Assembly (NCBI RefSeq): GCF_016862215.1
Contig: NZ_BOMN01000141.1
Span: 1-35,308 of the forward strand
Reading direction: 5' to 3'
DNA length: 35,308 nt
From: Winogradskya humida
Lineage (GTDB): Bacteria; Actinomycetota; Actinomycetes; Mycobacteriales; Micromonosporaceae
Both the position numbers and the translations under genes were made by a program. Below, in pieces: positions 26,046 through 34,018 of this stretch; the stretch's first letter is position 1; each line of letters opens with the position of its first letter. The notes beneath the pieces were generated by a model, which worked only from the letters and a program-made list of their open reading frames with translations, made no database searches and was not told the origin of the DNA.

Positions 26046-27227
26046 CACGGCCTGCTCGTCGGGCTTGTGAGCGAGCACGTCGGTCAGGTAGGACTGCACC
26101 GCCGGTGCCATGCCCACGTCGCGCCCGGCTCGCTCGGAGAGCAGCCACTTGTGCTGGATGATCTGCGAGAAGATCTCCTGCGGCTCGAGTTTCTGCCGCA
26201 GGTTGGCCGGCACCGCGCGGACCACCGGCTCGAAGACCTCGGTCAGCCAGCGGTGCGCGGCCTGCTGCTCGTCGGTGAGGTCGCTCTCGGCCTTGTACGT
26301 GTCGAGATCGTTGAGCAGCTGCCGGGCCTGGTTCTCCTCGGCGTCCAGACCGGTGAGCCGCATCAGCCGCCGCGTGTGATAGCCCGCGTCGACGACCTTC
26401 GGCCGCACCCGGACCCCGCCGTCCACGGTGGACATCGCCACCTCGGCCACGTCGAAGCCGAGCTCGTTGAGCCGCCGGATGCGCCCCTCGATGTCGTGCC
26501 GGGCGTCGCGCCGCTGGATCTCCTGCTCGTAGGTGACCTCGTGCCACAGCCGGTCGTAGCGCGCCACGATGTCGTCGACGACCGACTCGGGGTCGATCGA
26601 CTCGTGCAGCAGCTCGGCGGCCTGCAGGTCGAGGCACTCACCGAAGATGTTGAGCCGCAGGATCTCGATGTCCTCGCTGCGCTGGCCCTCGGAGAGCTTC
26701 GGGTAGATGTTGCCGGTCTCCGCGTCGACGAGGTATGCGGCGAACGCGCCCGCGTCGCGGCGGAAGAGGGTGTTGGACAGCGAGCAGTCACCCCAGGAGA
26801 AGCCGGTGAGGTGCATGCGCACGACCAGCGCGGCGAGCGCGTCGAGCAGCCTGTTCATCGTCTCCGGCCGCAGCGTGTGCGAGAACAGCGCGCGGTAGGG
26901 CAGCGAGAACTTCAGGTGCCGGGTGACCAGCACGGTCTCCAGCGGCTCGCCCCGCTCGTCGACGCGGTCGGTGACGATTGCGACCGCCTCGACGGCCGGG
27001 AAGTCGATCCGCTCCAGCGCCCGGAGCAGGTCGTATTCCTTCTCGGCGATTTTCTCGCGGGTCTCCTTCAGGGCGTAGACGGTGTCGTTGAGCTTGACGA
27101 ACCGGACGATGTGTCGCGAGATGCCCTGCGGCAGTGCGACCAGGTGGTCGGCGGGCCACTCCTCAAGCGGCACGCTCCACGGCAGGTCCAGCAGCGCCGG
27201 GTCGATGAGGGCTGAAGTGAGTCGCAC
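26016..27227 (-). CDS. DUF4032 / LPS-kinase-like protein
   Basis: A 403-aa protein of the actinobacterial DUF4032 group. The N-terminal half looks like a protein-kinase-like fold: HIVRFVKLNDTVYALKETREKIAEKEY provides a nucleotide-binding lysine and helix C glutamate, and WGDCSLSNTLFRRD with YLVDAETG resembles the catalytic Asp/Asn loop and metal-binding Asp of RIO/WaaP-type kinases. The C-terminal ~170 residues are the DUF4032 region (GGVRVRPKVVDAGYHTRRLMRLTG, IFSQIIQHKWLLSERAGRDVG). The substrate is unknown. The GTG at 27227 is chosen because homology starts there and a CACACT -10-like element ends 7 nt upstream, suggesting a leaderless message. It is divergent from a secreted protease. Confidence 0.85.
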   Translation of the reverse strand: MRLTSALIDPALLDLPWSVPLEEWPADHLVALPQGISRHIVRFVKLNDTVYALKETREKIAEKEYDLLRALERIDFPAVEAVAIVTDRVDERGEPLETVLVTRHLKFSLPYRALFSHTLRPETMNRLLDALAALVVRMHLTGFSWGDCSLSNTLFRRDAGAFAAYLVDAETGNIYPKLSEGQRSEDIEILRLNIFGECLDLQAAELLHESIDPESVVDDIVARYDRLWHEVTYEQEIQRRDARHDIEGRIRRLNELGFDVAEVAMSTVDGGVRVRPKVVDAGYHTRRLMRLTGLDAEENQARQLLNDLDTYKAESDLTDEQQAAHRWLTEVFEPVVRAVPANLRQKLEPQEIFSQIIQHKWLLSERAGRDVGMAPAVQSYLTDVLAHKPDEQAVLGVEVGALP

Positions 27228-27314
27228 GCAGACCAGTGTGCCCCCTCGCATCGGCGCGTCGCTGCCGCACGTGGCTCGTTACACACAAGCGAGACACGAG
27301 GGGTAGGAGTGAAT

Positions 27315-28553
27315 GTGCGACGCTCGGTGAGCATTATCGCCGGGGTCTGCGCCGCCGTGACCCTGATCGGCATGGCGGGCGTCCTGGCATGGACGCGCAG
27401 CGGCGACACGGGCCGCGCTGTCGGCATCTGGCACGACCCCCTGATCAACCCTGTCGTCACCCCCGCCGAGGACGGCCGGCAACACGTCGGTGAGGTGCTC
27501 GCGCTCGACAGGCTCCTCGGCTACGGCGCCCCGGAACGCGAGGTGTTCCGCTATCCGGCCGCTTCCTACGTGAAACTGCACTTCAGCCGCATGGTGCTGG
27601 TCCCCGGTGACTACCTGACCGTCGCCGACGCCACGGGCGTCGAGTCCTACCGCTACGACGGGCTCAAGTCCGGCAGGTGGGCGATGTCGGTGACCGGCGA
27701 CACCGCGGTGCTGGAGCTGCACCGCGGCACCCGCCCCGGCCGCGACGCGGCGCGGGTCCGCCCGCCCGGTCTCAAGGCGGCGCGGATCCACCTGGACAAG
27801 GTCGCCAAGGGTTACAGCCGGCAGGACCAGGTGACGAAGCCCACGGGCCAGCTGCTGCGGCCGGGGCTGACCGGGCGCGAGGAGTCGGTCTGCGGCTCGG
27901 ACGAGAGCAAGGACGCGGTCTGTTACCGGTCGGCTGATCCGGTCGCGTACACCCGGTCCAAGGCCATCGCCCGGCTCCTGATCAACGGCACCGAGCTCTG
28001 CACCGGCTGGCGGGTCGGCGCCAGGAACCGCATGATCACCAACAACCACTGCTTCGACAACTCGGACGACGCCTACGAGACCGAAGTCTGGTTCAACTAC
28101 CAGTGCGCGAAGTGTGGCGGCTACGACGTCTTCCGTCCGACCAAGGTCTGGGGCGAAAAAGTCCTCACCACCGACCATGTGTACGACTACACGTTGTTCA
28201 CCGTCGAGAACTTCGCCTCGGTCCGCAAATTCGGCTACCTGACGCTCGACACCGGCCGCCCCGCTCGCGGCCAGGAGCTCTACGTGCCCCAGCACCCGGC
28301 CGGCGAACCCACCCGCATCGCCGGGCGCCTCGGCGACAAGGCCGGCACCTGTGCGGTGGTCAGCAACGCCTTCGACGGCTACGTGAAAAATTCCGACGTC
28401 TCCTACAACTGCGACACCGAGGGTGGCTCGAGCGGCAGCCCGGTCCTCTCCCGCAGGACCGACAAGGTGGTCGCGCTCCATCACTTCGGCGGCTGCCCCA
28501 ATTCCGGCGTACGCGCGGACCTGCTCTACAAGAAACTCAAGTACTACCTTTGA
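27315..28553 (+). CDS. Secreted trypsin-like serine protease
   Basis: A 412-aa exported protease. The N-terminal ~25 residues (RRSVSIIAGVCAAVTLIG) are a signal peptide or anchor. A ~200-residue N-terminal region of unknown fold precedes a chymotrypsin-type domain. The triad is His245 (ITNNHCF), Asp291 (VYDYTLFTVEN) and Ser373 (GGSSGSPVL). Paired cysteines around the domain (CTGW, NHCF, CAKCGG, GTCAVV, YNCDTEG, GGCPNSG) suggest several disulfides and secretion. It resembles S1 proteases with an NHCF active-site histidine motif, including lysyl or glutamyl endopeptidases, but specificity cannot be read here. The start at 27315 has AGGAG 5 nt upstream; GTG 27309 overlaps that AGGAG and is less likely. 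Confidence 0.87.
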   Translation: MRRSVSIIAGVCAAVTLIGMAGVLAWTRSGDTGRAVGIWHDPLINPVVTPAEDGRQHVGEVLALDRLLGYGAPEREVFRYPAASYVKLHFSRMVLVPGDYLTVADATGVESYRYDGLKSGRWAMSVTGDTAVLELHRGTRPGRDAARVRPPGLKAARIHLDKVAKGYSRQDQVTKPTGQLLRPGLTGREESVCGSDESKDAVCYRSADPVAYTRSKAIARLLINGTELCTGWRVGARNRMITNNHCFDNSDDAYETEVWFNYQCAKCGGYDVFRPTKVWGEKVLTTDHVYDYTLFTVENFASVRKFGYLTLDTGRPARGQELYVPQHPAGEPTRIAGRLGDKAGTCAVVSNAFDGYVKNSDVSYNCDTEGGSSGSPVLSRRTDKVVALHHFGGCPNSGVRADLLYKKLKYYL

Positions 28554-28558
28554 GCTTG

Positions 28559-28564
28559 TAACGT
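28559..28564 (+). promoter_or_regulatory. -10 element of the PAP2 gene (leaderless)
   Basis: TAACGT ends 7 nt before the ATG at 28572, in the 18-bp gap behind the protease gene. Confidence 0.4.
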
Positions 28565-28571
28565 GACGCTC

Positions 28572-29264
28572 ATGCAGCGGATACGTGGTTGGGTGCCGGA
28601 GATCGTGTCGCTGCTGCTGTTCGTCGTGCTGACGGTCGCGCTGGCCAACGGCCATCTGCTGGCGCTGGATCTCCGGGTGGCGGACTGGGTCGACACCCAC
28701 CGGCCCGCGCCTTTCTACTGGACCTTGCGCGTGTTCAACTACCTCGGCCAGGGCGGTCAGGTGCTGACGCCAGTGGCGATCATCCTGACGGCCTTCGCGA
28801 CCTGGCGACTGCGTTCCGTACGCCCGGTGCTGCTGTTCGGCTCGGCATATGCCCTGTTCTATCTGACGATCGGCCCGTTGAAGATCTGGTTCGACCGCGC
28901 AGCACCGCACTTCGAGGGCGCGAACCGCGAGATCCTCTTCAATCCCGATCCGCTGGCTACGGGTTCCCTCTCGATGAGCTACCCCTCAGGTCACGTCGCC
29001 AACGCCCTGGCCTGGTACGGCGTCATCGCCGTCCTCATCAACGCCCTGCTCGCCCAGCCGATGCCGGACAAGGCGTACCTCGCGCTGCGGATCCTGCCCC
29101 CGGCGATCGTGTTCGTGACCACGACGTACCTCGCGTTCCACTGGATCACCGACTCGGTGGCCGGGCTGCTGCTCGGCCTGATCCTGACCCGGATCCTCGC
29201 GCGGGTGGCCGTGCTGCTGGGCTTCAGACCCAGGACCCGGACCGCAGCACCTGTTTCACCTTGA
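28572..29264 (+). CDS. PAP2-family membrane phosphatase
   Basis: A 230-aa integral membrane phosphatase of the PAP2 superfamily, which dephosphorylates lipid phosphates such as phosphatidic acid or undecaprenyl pyrophosphate at the outer membrane face. The three-part active site is visible: KIWFDRAAP (K-x6-RP-like), SYPSGHVAN (PSGH) and AFHWITDSVAG (catalytic His with Asp). About six hydrophobic helices are seen. An in-frame GTG at 28563 would add three residues; ATG 28572 fits the -10 at 28559-28564. The 3' end overlaps the convergent nagA by 41 nt. Confidence 0.9.
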   Translation: MQRIRGWVPEIVSLLLFVVLTVALANGHLLALDLRVADWVDTHRPAPFYWTLRVFNYLGQGGQVLTPVAIILTAFATWRLRSVRPVLLFGSAYALFYLTIGPLKIWFDRAAPHFEGANREILFNPDPLATGSLSMSYPSGHVANALAWYGVIAVLINALLAQPMPDKAYLALRILPPAIVFVTTTYLAFHWITDSVAGLLLGLILTRILARVAVLLGFRPRTRTAAPVSP

Positions 29265-30318
29265 GATCCGCGGAGAGCACCACGAGGTCCGCGCGCAACC
29301 CGGCTTCCAGTGCCCCGACCTGATCGCTCAGCCCCAGCACCCGGGCCGGCGTCGTCGAGGCCATCGCCGACGCCGTGACCAGGTCGAGCCCCGCGCCGAC
29401 GGCCTGCCGGAACGCCGCGTCCATGGTCAGGGTGCTGCCGGCGATCGAGCCGTTGCGGGCCAGCCGGGCGACCCGCCCGGTCACGGTGACGGCCTGGCCG
29501 CCGAGCTCGTAGTCGCCGTCGGGCATGCCGGCGGCGTCCATCGCATCGGTGATCAGGGCCGCGCGGTCCGGGCCGGTGGCGTGCGCCGCGAACCGCAGCG
29601 TGCCGTCGTGCAGGTGGATGCCATCCGCGACCAGCTCGCACACGATCGCGGGGGAGTCGAGCAGCGCCACGACCGGGCCCGGCTCACGGTGGTGGGCCGG
29701 GGGCATGCCGTTGAAGACGTGGGTGCCGACCGTCGCGCCGGCGGCCACCCCGGCAAGGGTCTGCTCGTACGAGGCATCGGTGTGCCCGATCGCGGCCGCC
29801 ACCCCGTTCTCCGCCAGGAAGCGGATCGCGTCCAGGGCACCGGGCAGTTCGGGGGCGATCGTGACCATGCGGATCGCCTGCCCGGAGAGCTCGATGAGCG
29901 CGGTCAGCTCCTCCAGTGAAGGGTCGCGAAGGAAGTCCGGGTTCTGCGCGCCGCACCGCACGCTGCTCAGATAGGGCCCCTCGAAGTGGATGCCCGCGAT
30001 GGCACCGCTCTCGACCAACGGCCGGTACGCGGCGGTGGCGTCGCGCATCAGCTCGTACGGCGAACTCACCAGGCTGGCCAGCATCGTGGTGGTGCCGTGC
30101 GCGAGATGAAATGCCGCAGCCTGCGCCGCTTCTTCAAAAACACCCTGGGTGAAGGTGTGCCCGCCACCGCCGTGGCAGTGCAGGTCCACGAAGCCCGGCA
30201 CGATGATGTCGTCGCCGGTGTGCGCGGATTCGCCGACGGACAGGATCGCGGGGCCGTCCACCTCGACATACCCGGGCACGACCGCGCCGGGCCGGACGAT
30301 GCGGCCGTGGATCTTCAC
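29224..30318 (-). CDS. nagA: N-acetylglucosamine-6-phosphate deacetylase
   Basis: Hydrolyses GlcNAc-6-P to GlcN-6-P and acetate, the committed step of GlcNAc catabolism and cell-wall amino-sugar recycling. The 364-aa length is typical. The amidohydrolase barrel shows VDLHCHGGGG (metal-site His47 and His49), HFEGPYLS with the metal-binding Glu, IGHTDASYEQ, THVFNGMPPAHHREPG, and the catalytic Asp in LITDAMDAAGMPDG. The GTG start overlaps the TGA of the ROK kinase gene (GTGA), so the pair is translationally coupled. The short N-terminus before the metal motif is normal. Its 3' end overlaps the PAP2 gene. Confidence 0.96.
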   Translation of the reverse strand: MKIHGRIVRPGAVVPGYVEVDGPAILSVGESAHTGDDIIVPGFVDLHCHGGGGHTFTQGVFEEAAQAAAFHLAHGTTTMLASLVSSPYELMRDATAAYRPLVESGAIAGIHFEGPYLSSVRCGAQNPDFLRDPSLEELTALIELSGQAIRMVTIAPELPGALDAIRFLAENGVAAAIGHTDASYEQTLAGVAAGATVGTHVFNGMPPAHHREPGPVVALLDSPAIVCELVADGIHLHDGTLRFAAHATGPDRAALITDAMDAAGMPDGDYELGGQAVTVTGRVARLARNGSIAGSTLTMDAAFRQAVGAGLDLVTASAMASTTPARVLGLSDQVGALEAGLRADLVVLSADLKVKQVLRSGSWV

Positions 30319-31241
30319 TGGGTGACCTCCAGGTGGTCGAGAGCCAGCAGGGCCGCACCGAGGCAGCCTGCGGTGTCGCCGAGCGCCGCGCGCACGATCT
30401 GCGGCATCCGGTGGAACGTGATGCGGGCCTGCAACGCGGTCCGCAACGGCGCGAGCAGCGCTTCCCCGGCCTCCGCGAGCCCGCCGCCGAGCACGATGAT
30501 CCCGGCGTCGTAGAGCGCCTGCGCGGTGAGCAGCCCGTCGGCGAACGCCTCGACGGCCTCGGTCCACACCCGGTTGGCCAACTCCTCGCCGGCCGCCGCG
30601 CGGGTCGCCACGTCGTACGCCGTCACCCCGGCCTCGCCGGACAGCTCGACATAGCGCCGCCCGACCGCGGACGCCGACGCCACCGCCTCCAGACAGCCCC
30701 GCCCGCCGCAGAGGCAGGCCGGCCCGCCTGGGCGTACGACGATGTGCCCGACCTCGCCCGCGGCGCCGTGCGCACCCGCCTCCGCCTTGCCGTCGACGAC
30801 GTGAGCCGCGGCGATGCCGGTGCCGATCGCGATGAACAGCACGTGCCGCTCGCTGACTCCGGCGCCCAGCCGTGCCTCGGCGAGCCCTCCGGCGCGGACA
30901 TCGTGGCCGACCGCGGTGGGCAGTCCGAGCCGTTCCTGCATGAGCTCCCGCATCGGTACGTCCCGGAAGCCCACGTTGCTCGACCAGACCGCGACGCCGT
31001 TCTCCTCGTCGATCACGCCCGGGACGACCAGCCCGACGGCGACCGGCTCGAGGCCCTCGGCGCGGGCCCGGCCGGCCAGTCCGTCGGCGATGTCGAGGAT
31101 GTTCGCGGTGACCGCCTCCGGGCCGCGCTGGGCCAGGGTCGGATGCCGTTCGGCGTGCACCACGGTGCCGTCCGGCTTCACCAGGGCGCACTTCATACCG
31201 GTGCCGCCGACGTCCAGCGCCACCACCACGTCGTTACTCAC
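30315..31241 (-). CDS. nagK: ROK-family sugar kinase, probable N-acetylglucosamine kinase
   Basis: A 308-aa ROK-family kinase. The ATP-phosphate motif VALDVGGTGMKCALV is at the N-terminus, the catalytic Asp is in GHDVRAGGLAE, and the ROK signature with zinc-binding cysteines is GEVGHIVVRPGGPACLCGG continuing into RGCLEAVAS. There is no N-terminal HTH, so this is an enzyme, not a ROK repressor. Overlap with nagA points to GlcNAc as substrate, giving GlcNAc-6-P, as in the Streptomyces nagKA pair; glucose or ManNAc kinase remains possible. The GTG at 31241 has an AGGAAGG ribosome binding site 7 nt upstream. It follows the SIS gene by 43 bp and is likely in the same operon. Confidence 0.9.
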   Translation of the reverse strand: MSNDVVVALDVGGTGMKCALVKPDGTVVHAERHPTLAQRGPEAVTANILDIADGLAGRARAEGLEPVAVGLVVPGVIDEENGVAVWSSNVGFRDVPMRELMQERLGLPTAVGHDVRAGGLAEARLGAGVSERHVLFIAIGTGIAAAHVVDGKAEAGAHGAAGEVGHIVVRPGGPACLCGGRGCLEAVASASAVGRRYVELSGEAGVTAYDVATRAAAGEELANRVWTEAVEAFADGLLTAQALYDAGIIVLGGGLAEAGEALLAPLRTALQARITFHRMPQIVRAALGDTAGCLGAALLALDHLEVTQ

Positions 31242-31284
31242 GATCGTGCCTTCCTCGCGGGGGTGAGAACGACGCCGCGTTGCG

Positions 31285-32190
31285 TCATGGCAGTACTACA
31301 GAACGGGTGACCCCTCGGGGGTGGTCGGGATCGAAGCCCTGGCTGGTCGCGAACAGCACGGCGACCCGCTGCGCCACGATCAGGTCCGCCATCGGGTCGA
31401 AGTCCTCGCCGGCGCCCCAGTAACCGCCGTTGTGCTTGCTGTGCACGAAGCTTGCACCGGTCTCCTCGACCTCGGCCGCGAGCCCGTCGGGAACCTCACC
31501 GAAGGCCCAGACGACCCGCCGGGACCGCGCGATCGCGATCGGGCCGTGCCGGTATTCGAAGGCCGGGTAGGCCTCGGCCCACCAGCCGGCCGCCTCGCGG
31601 CACTTCAGAGCCGCCTCCTCGGCGAGCCCCACGGTCCAGCCGCGGCCCAGGAAGGTGATCTGTTCGGCCAGGGCGGGGTGTACGGGCAGAGGTAGCCGAA
31701 CGGCAGCCTCACCGTCGCGGGCCACCGCCTCGATGTCGGTGCCGAGGTGGGCCCGGAGCAGCGCGAGCGTGCTCGTGGCGAACCGCGTCTGCACCACCGA
31801 GAGCTCGTCGGCGAAGTCGAGCACGATCGCCTCGCCGGCCATCGCCACGGCCGGGGCTTCCGGGTCGGCGGTGATCACCGTGGTCGGCGTGCGGCCGTCG
31901 AGCGCGGCGAGCAGGTCGATGACCTCGGTGGTGGTGCCGGAGCGGGTGATCGTGACGACCCGGTCGTAGTGGCGCCCGAGCGGGAACTCCGATGCCTGGA
32001 ACGCGTCGGTCTCGCCGTGGCCCGCCTGCTCGCGCAGGGCGGCGTACGCCTTGGCGATGAACCACGACGTGCCGCACCCGGCGACCGCCACCCGTTCACC
32101 CGGCGCGGGCAACCCCGCCGAGTCGGCCATCTTGGCGGCCTGCCGCCAGCAGTCGGGCTGGCTGGCGATCTCCACCTTGACGTGACTCAT
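31285..32190 (-). CDS. SIS-domain sugar-phosphate protein (GlmS/AgaS/NagB-II-like)
   Basis: A 301-aa protein with two SIS domains. The first has VAGCGTSWFIAKAYAAL and ITRSGTTTEVIDLL, a phosphosugar-binding Ser/Thr loop. The second has the LKCREAAGWWAEAYPAFEYRHGP segment, close to the GlmS isomerase motif with its catalytic Glu before HGP. No glutaminase domain is present, so it is not full-length GlmS. Candidates are a SIS-type glucosamine-6-phosphate deaminase (NagB-II), an AgaS-like deaminase/isomerase, or another GlcNAc-6-P-converting enzyme. As first gene of the SIS-nagK-nagA operon it probably acts on GlcN-6-P or GlcNAc-6-P; no classical NagB is in the window. The AGAGGGA ribosome binding site supports ATG 32190. 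Confidence 0.82.
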   Translation of the reverse strand: MSHVKVEIASQPDCWRQAAKMADSAGLPAPGERVAVAGCGTSWFIAKAYAALREQAGHGETDAFQASEFPLGRHYDRVVTITRSGTTTEVIDLLAALDGRTPTTVITADPEAPAVAMAGEAIVLDFADELSVVQTRFATSTLALLRAHLGTDIEAVARDGEAAVRLPLPVHPALAEQITFLGRGWTVGLAEEAALKCREAAGWWAEAYPAFEYRHGPIAIARSRRVVWAFGEVPDGLAAEVEETGASFVHSKHNGGYWGAGEDFDPMADLIVAQRVAVLFATSQGFDPDHPRGVTRSVVLP

Positions 32191-32234
32191 CCAGTCCCTC
32201 TGCTGTGCTGCGCATATCCGCTCAGTAGGCGGGT

Positions 32235-32317
32235 CTTTCGAGCGTCATTCTGCGTGGAACAGCGGCGGCGACGCAACCTCCGCGCAGGTGCCGTCTTTGC
32301 TACGGGGCCTTTCGAGC
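32235..32317. promoter_or_regulatory. Candidate DeoR operator: CTTTCGAGC direct repeat
   Basis: The 9-mer CTTTCGAGC occurs at 32235-32243 and at 32309-32317, and the flanks agree further (A-N-T-N-TGC downstream). Starts are 74 bp apart, about seven helical turns, so both lie on one DNA face. The distal copy sits inside the deoR promoter spacer and the proximal copy 45 bp upstream of the SIS start codon. TTTCG-type cores are common in DeoR-family operators such as AgaR sites. Confidence 0.55.
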
Positions 32318-32325
32318 ACTAATGT
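32297..32325 (+). promoter_or_regulatory. deoR-aph promoter
   Basis: TTGCTA (32297-32302) and TAATGT (32320-32325) with a 17-bp spacer form a good vegetative promoter. The predicted start is near 32332, giving a ~29-nt leader with GGGAG before the GTG at 32361. The second CTTTCGAGC copy lies within the spacer. Confidence 0.6.
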
Positions 32326-32360
32326 GCACAGACCTGACACGAAACGAGCAGGGAGAACCG

Positions 32361-33146
32361 GTGGACCGGTACGCGCGGTGGAATGCCCTGCTGGAGCTCC
32401 TGGCCGAGAGCGGCCGCGTCACGGTGGAGGACGCGGCGGACCGCCTGGAGGTCTCGCAGGCCACCATCCGGCGCGACTTCGACCAGCTCGCCCAGCAGCA
32501 GATGATCACCAGGACCCGGGGCGGCGCGGTCGCCAACGGCGTCTCCTACGACCTCCCACTGCGCTACAAGAGCGCCAAACACTCCGCCGAGAAGCAGCGC
32601 ATCGGCGAGGCAGCCGCGATCCTGGTCACCCCCGGCACGGTCGTCGGCCTCAACGGCGGCACCACCATGACCGAGGTCGCCCGGGCCCTGGCCGTCCGCC
32701 CCGACCTCAACACCAGCGGCGAAGGCGCCCAGCTCACGGTCGTCACCAACGCGCTCAACATCGCCAACGAGCTCCTCGTCCGCTCCCGCATGAAGATCGT
32801 CGTGGCCGGCGGCGTCGTCCGGCCCCAATCCTTCGAGCTGGTCGGCCCCCTGGGCGGCGCCCTGCTCAAGGAGGTGACCCTCGACATCGTGCTTCTCGGC
32901 GTCGACGCCCTGGACGTGGAGCTGGGGGCTGCGGCCCACCACGAGGGCGAGGCCGCGATGAACAGCCTGATGGTGGCCCGCGCCAAGAAGGTCGTCGTGA
33001 TCGCCGACTCCTCGAAGCTGGGCGGCCACGCCTTCGCCCGCATCTGCCCCATCGGCAAGGTCGAAACCCTGGTCACGGATCTCAGCGCCCCCCAGCAGGT
33101 CGTCGACCGTTTCCGTGACGCCGGCGTCGAGGTCATCTGCGCATGA
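32361..33146 (+). CDS. DeoR/GlpR-family sugar-phosphate-responsive regulator
   Basis: A 261-aa repressor of usual DeoR length. The N-terminal HTH (residues ~5-55) has the family pattern RWNALLELLAESGRVTVEDA, then LEVSQATIRRDFDQL and RTRGGAV. The C-terminal domain is the DeoR sensor, a ribose-phosphate-isomerase-like fold, with GTVVGLNGGTTMTEVARAL, TNALNIANEL, VAGGVVRP, LGVDAL and VVIADSSKLG. It probably senses a phosphosugar such as GlcNAc-6-P or GlcN-6-P and represses the divergent SIS-nagK-nagA operon and itself; this is inferred from layout and the direct repeat. The GTG at 32361 with GGGAG upstream is preferred to ATG 32322, which overlaps the promoter -10. The stop overlaps the next start (ATGA). 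Confidence 0.9.
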   Translation: MDRYARWNALLELLAESGRVTVEDAADRLEVSQATIRRDFDQLAQQQMITRTRGGAVANGVSYDLPLRYKSAKHSAEKQRIGEAAAILVTPGTVVGLNGGTTMTEVARALAVRPDLNTSGEGAQLTVVTNALNIANELLVRSRMKIVVAGGVVRPQSFELVGPLGGALLKEVTLDIVLLGVDALDVELGAAAHHEGEAAMNSLMVARAKKVVVIADSSKLGGHAFARICPIGKVETLVTDLSAPQQVVDRFRDAGVEVICA

Positions 33147-34018
33147 AAATGCACAAGGACCAGCTCGACATCCCGGTCCCCACGGTCGCTGCCCTGGTCG
33201 CGGCCCAGTTCCCGGCCTGGCAGACCCTGCCCGTACGCCCATTGCCCTCAACCGGCACCGTCAACGCCCTCTTCCGCCTCGGCGACGACATCGTCCTGCG
33301 CTTCCCGCTCCTACCCGCCGACGTCACCGAGCTGCGAACCGAGCAGGAAAACGCCCGGCACCTCGCTCCGCACCTCACCCTGCAGGTCCCGGAGCCCCTC
33401 GCCCTCGGCGAACCAGGCTTCGGCTACCCGGGGCCGTGGACGGCGTACCGATGGATCCCGGGCGACCCCGTCACCACCCTGACCGGCCCGCAGACCTTCG
33501 CCACCGACCTGGCGGCTTTCGTCTCCGAGCTGCACGTCATCCCCACCGGCGGCCGCAGCTGGCCGGGCGAAGGCCGCGGCGGCCCATTGCACACCGAGGA
33601 CGCCTACGTCCGCCGGATGCTCGCCGAATGCGCCACCCTGACCGACACCACCGCCCTGGCCCGCATCTGGTCCGACTGCCTGGCCGCCCCCGCCCATCCC
33701 GGCCCGGACGTCTGGCTCCACGCCGACCTCATGCCCGGCAACCTCCTCACCCGCGACGGCTCCCTGGCAGCGGTGATCGATCTCGGCGCAGCCAACATCG
33801 GCGACCCCGCCGTAGACCTGATGCCGGCCTGGAACCTCCTCCCGCCGGAGGCCCGCACGACCTACCGGAAGGCGCTGGCGGCCGATGAGGCCCTCTGGCA
33901 ACGCGGTAAGGGCTGGGCCCTCGTCCAGGCCATCGGCGCCCTCCCCTACTACCAGGTCACGAACCCGGCCATGGCCGCCACCGCCCGGCACACCCTCAAC
34001 GCCCTCCTCGAGCGCTAA
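33143..34018 (+). CDS. APH-family phosphotransferase (possible amino-sugar kinase)
   Basis: A 291-aa kinase-like protein of the aminoglycoside phosphotransferase/choline kinase fold. The N-lobe has STGTVNALFRLGDDIVLRFPL with the nucleotide-loop region and a beta-3 position that reads R where K is usual. The catalytic loop is WLHADLMPGNLL (His193, Asp195, Asn200) and the metal-binding Asp213 is in VIDLGAANIGDPAVDL. It overlaps deoR by ATGA and is therefore co-expressed with the amino-sugar regulator, suggesting a small-molecule kinase for glucosamine or a related sugar. Drug resistance is equally possible from sequence alone. Its stop overlaps the convergent hydrolase by 4 nt. Confidence 0.85.
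   Translation: MKMHKDQLDIPVPTVAALVAAQFPAWQTLPVRPLPSTGTVNALFRLGDDIVLRFPLLPADVTELRTEQENARHLAPHLTLQVPEPLALGEPGFGYPGPWTAYRWIPGDPVTTLTGPQTFATDLAAFVSELHVIPTGGRSWPGEGRGGPLHTEDAYVRRMLAECATLTDTTALARIWSDCLAAPAHPGPDVWLHADLMPGNLLTRDGSLAAVIDLGAANIGDPAVDLMPAWNLLPPEARTTYRKALAADEALWQRGKGWALVQAIGALPYYQVTNPAMAATARHTLNALLER

Noticed and set aside
27228..27314. DasR-type site before the DUF4032 gene (ACTGGTCT half)
   Set aside because: Only one half-site is present and it overlaps a leaderless -10; there is no palindromic partner.
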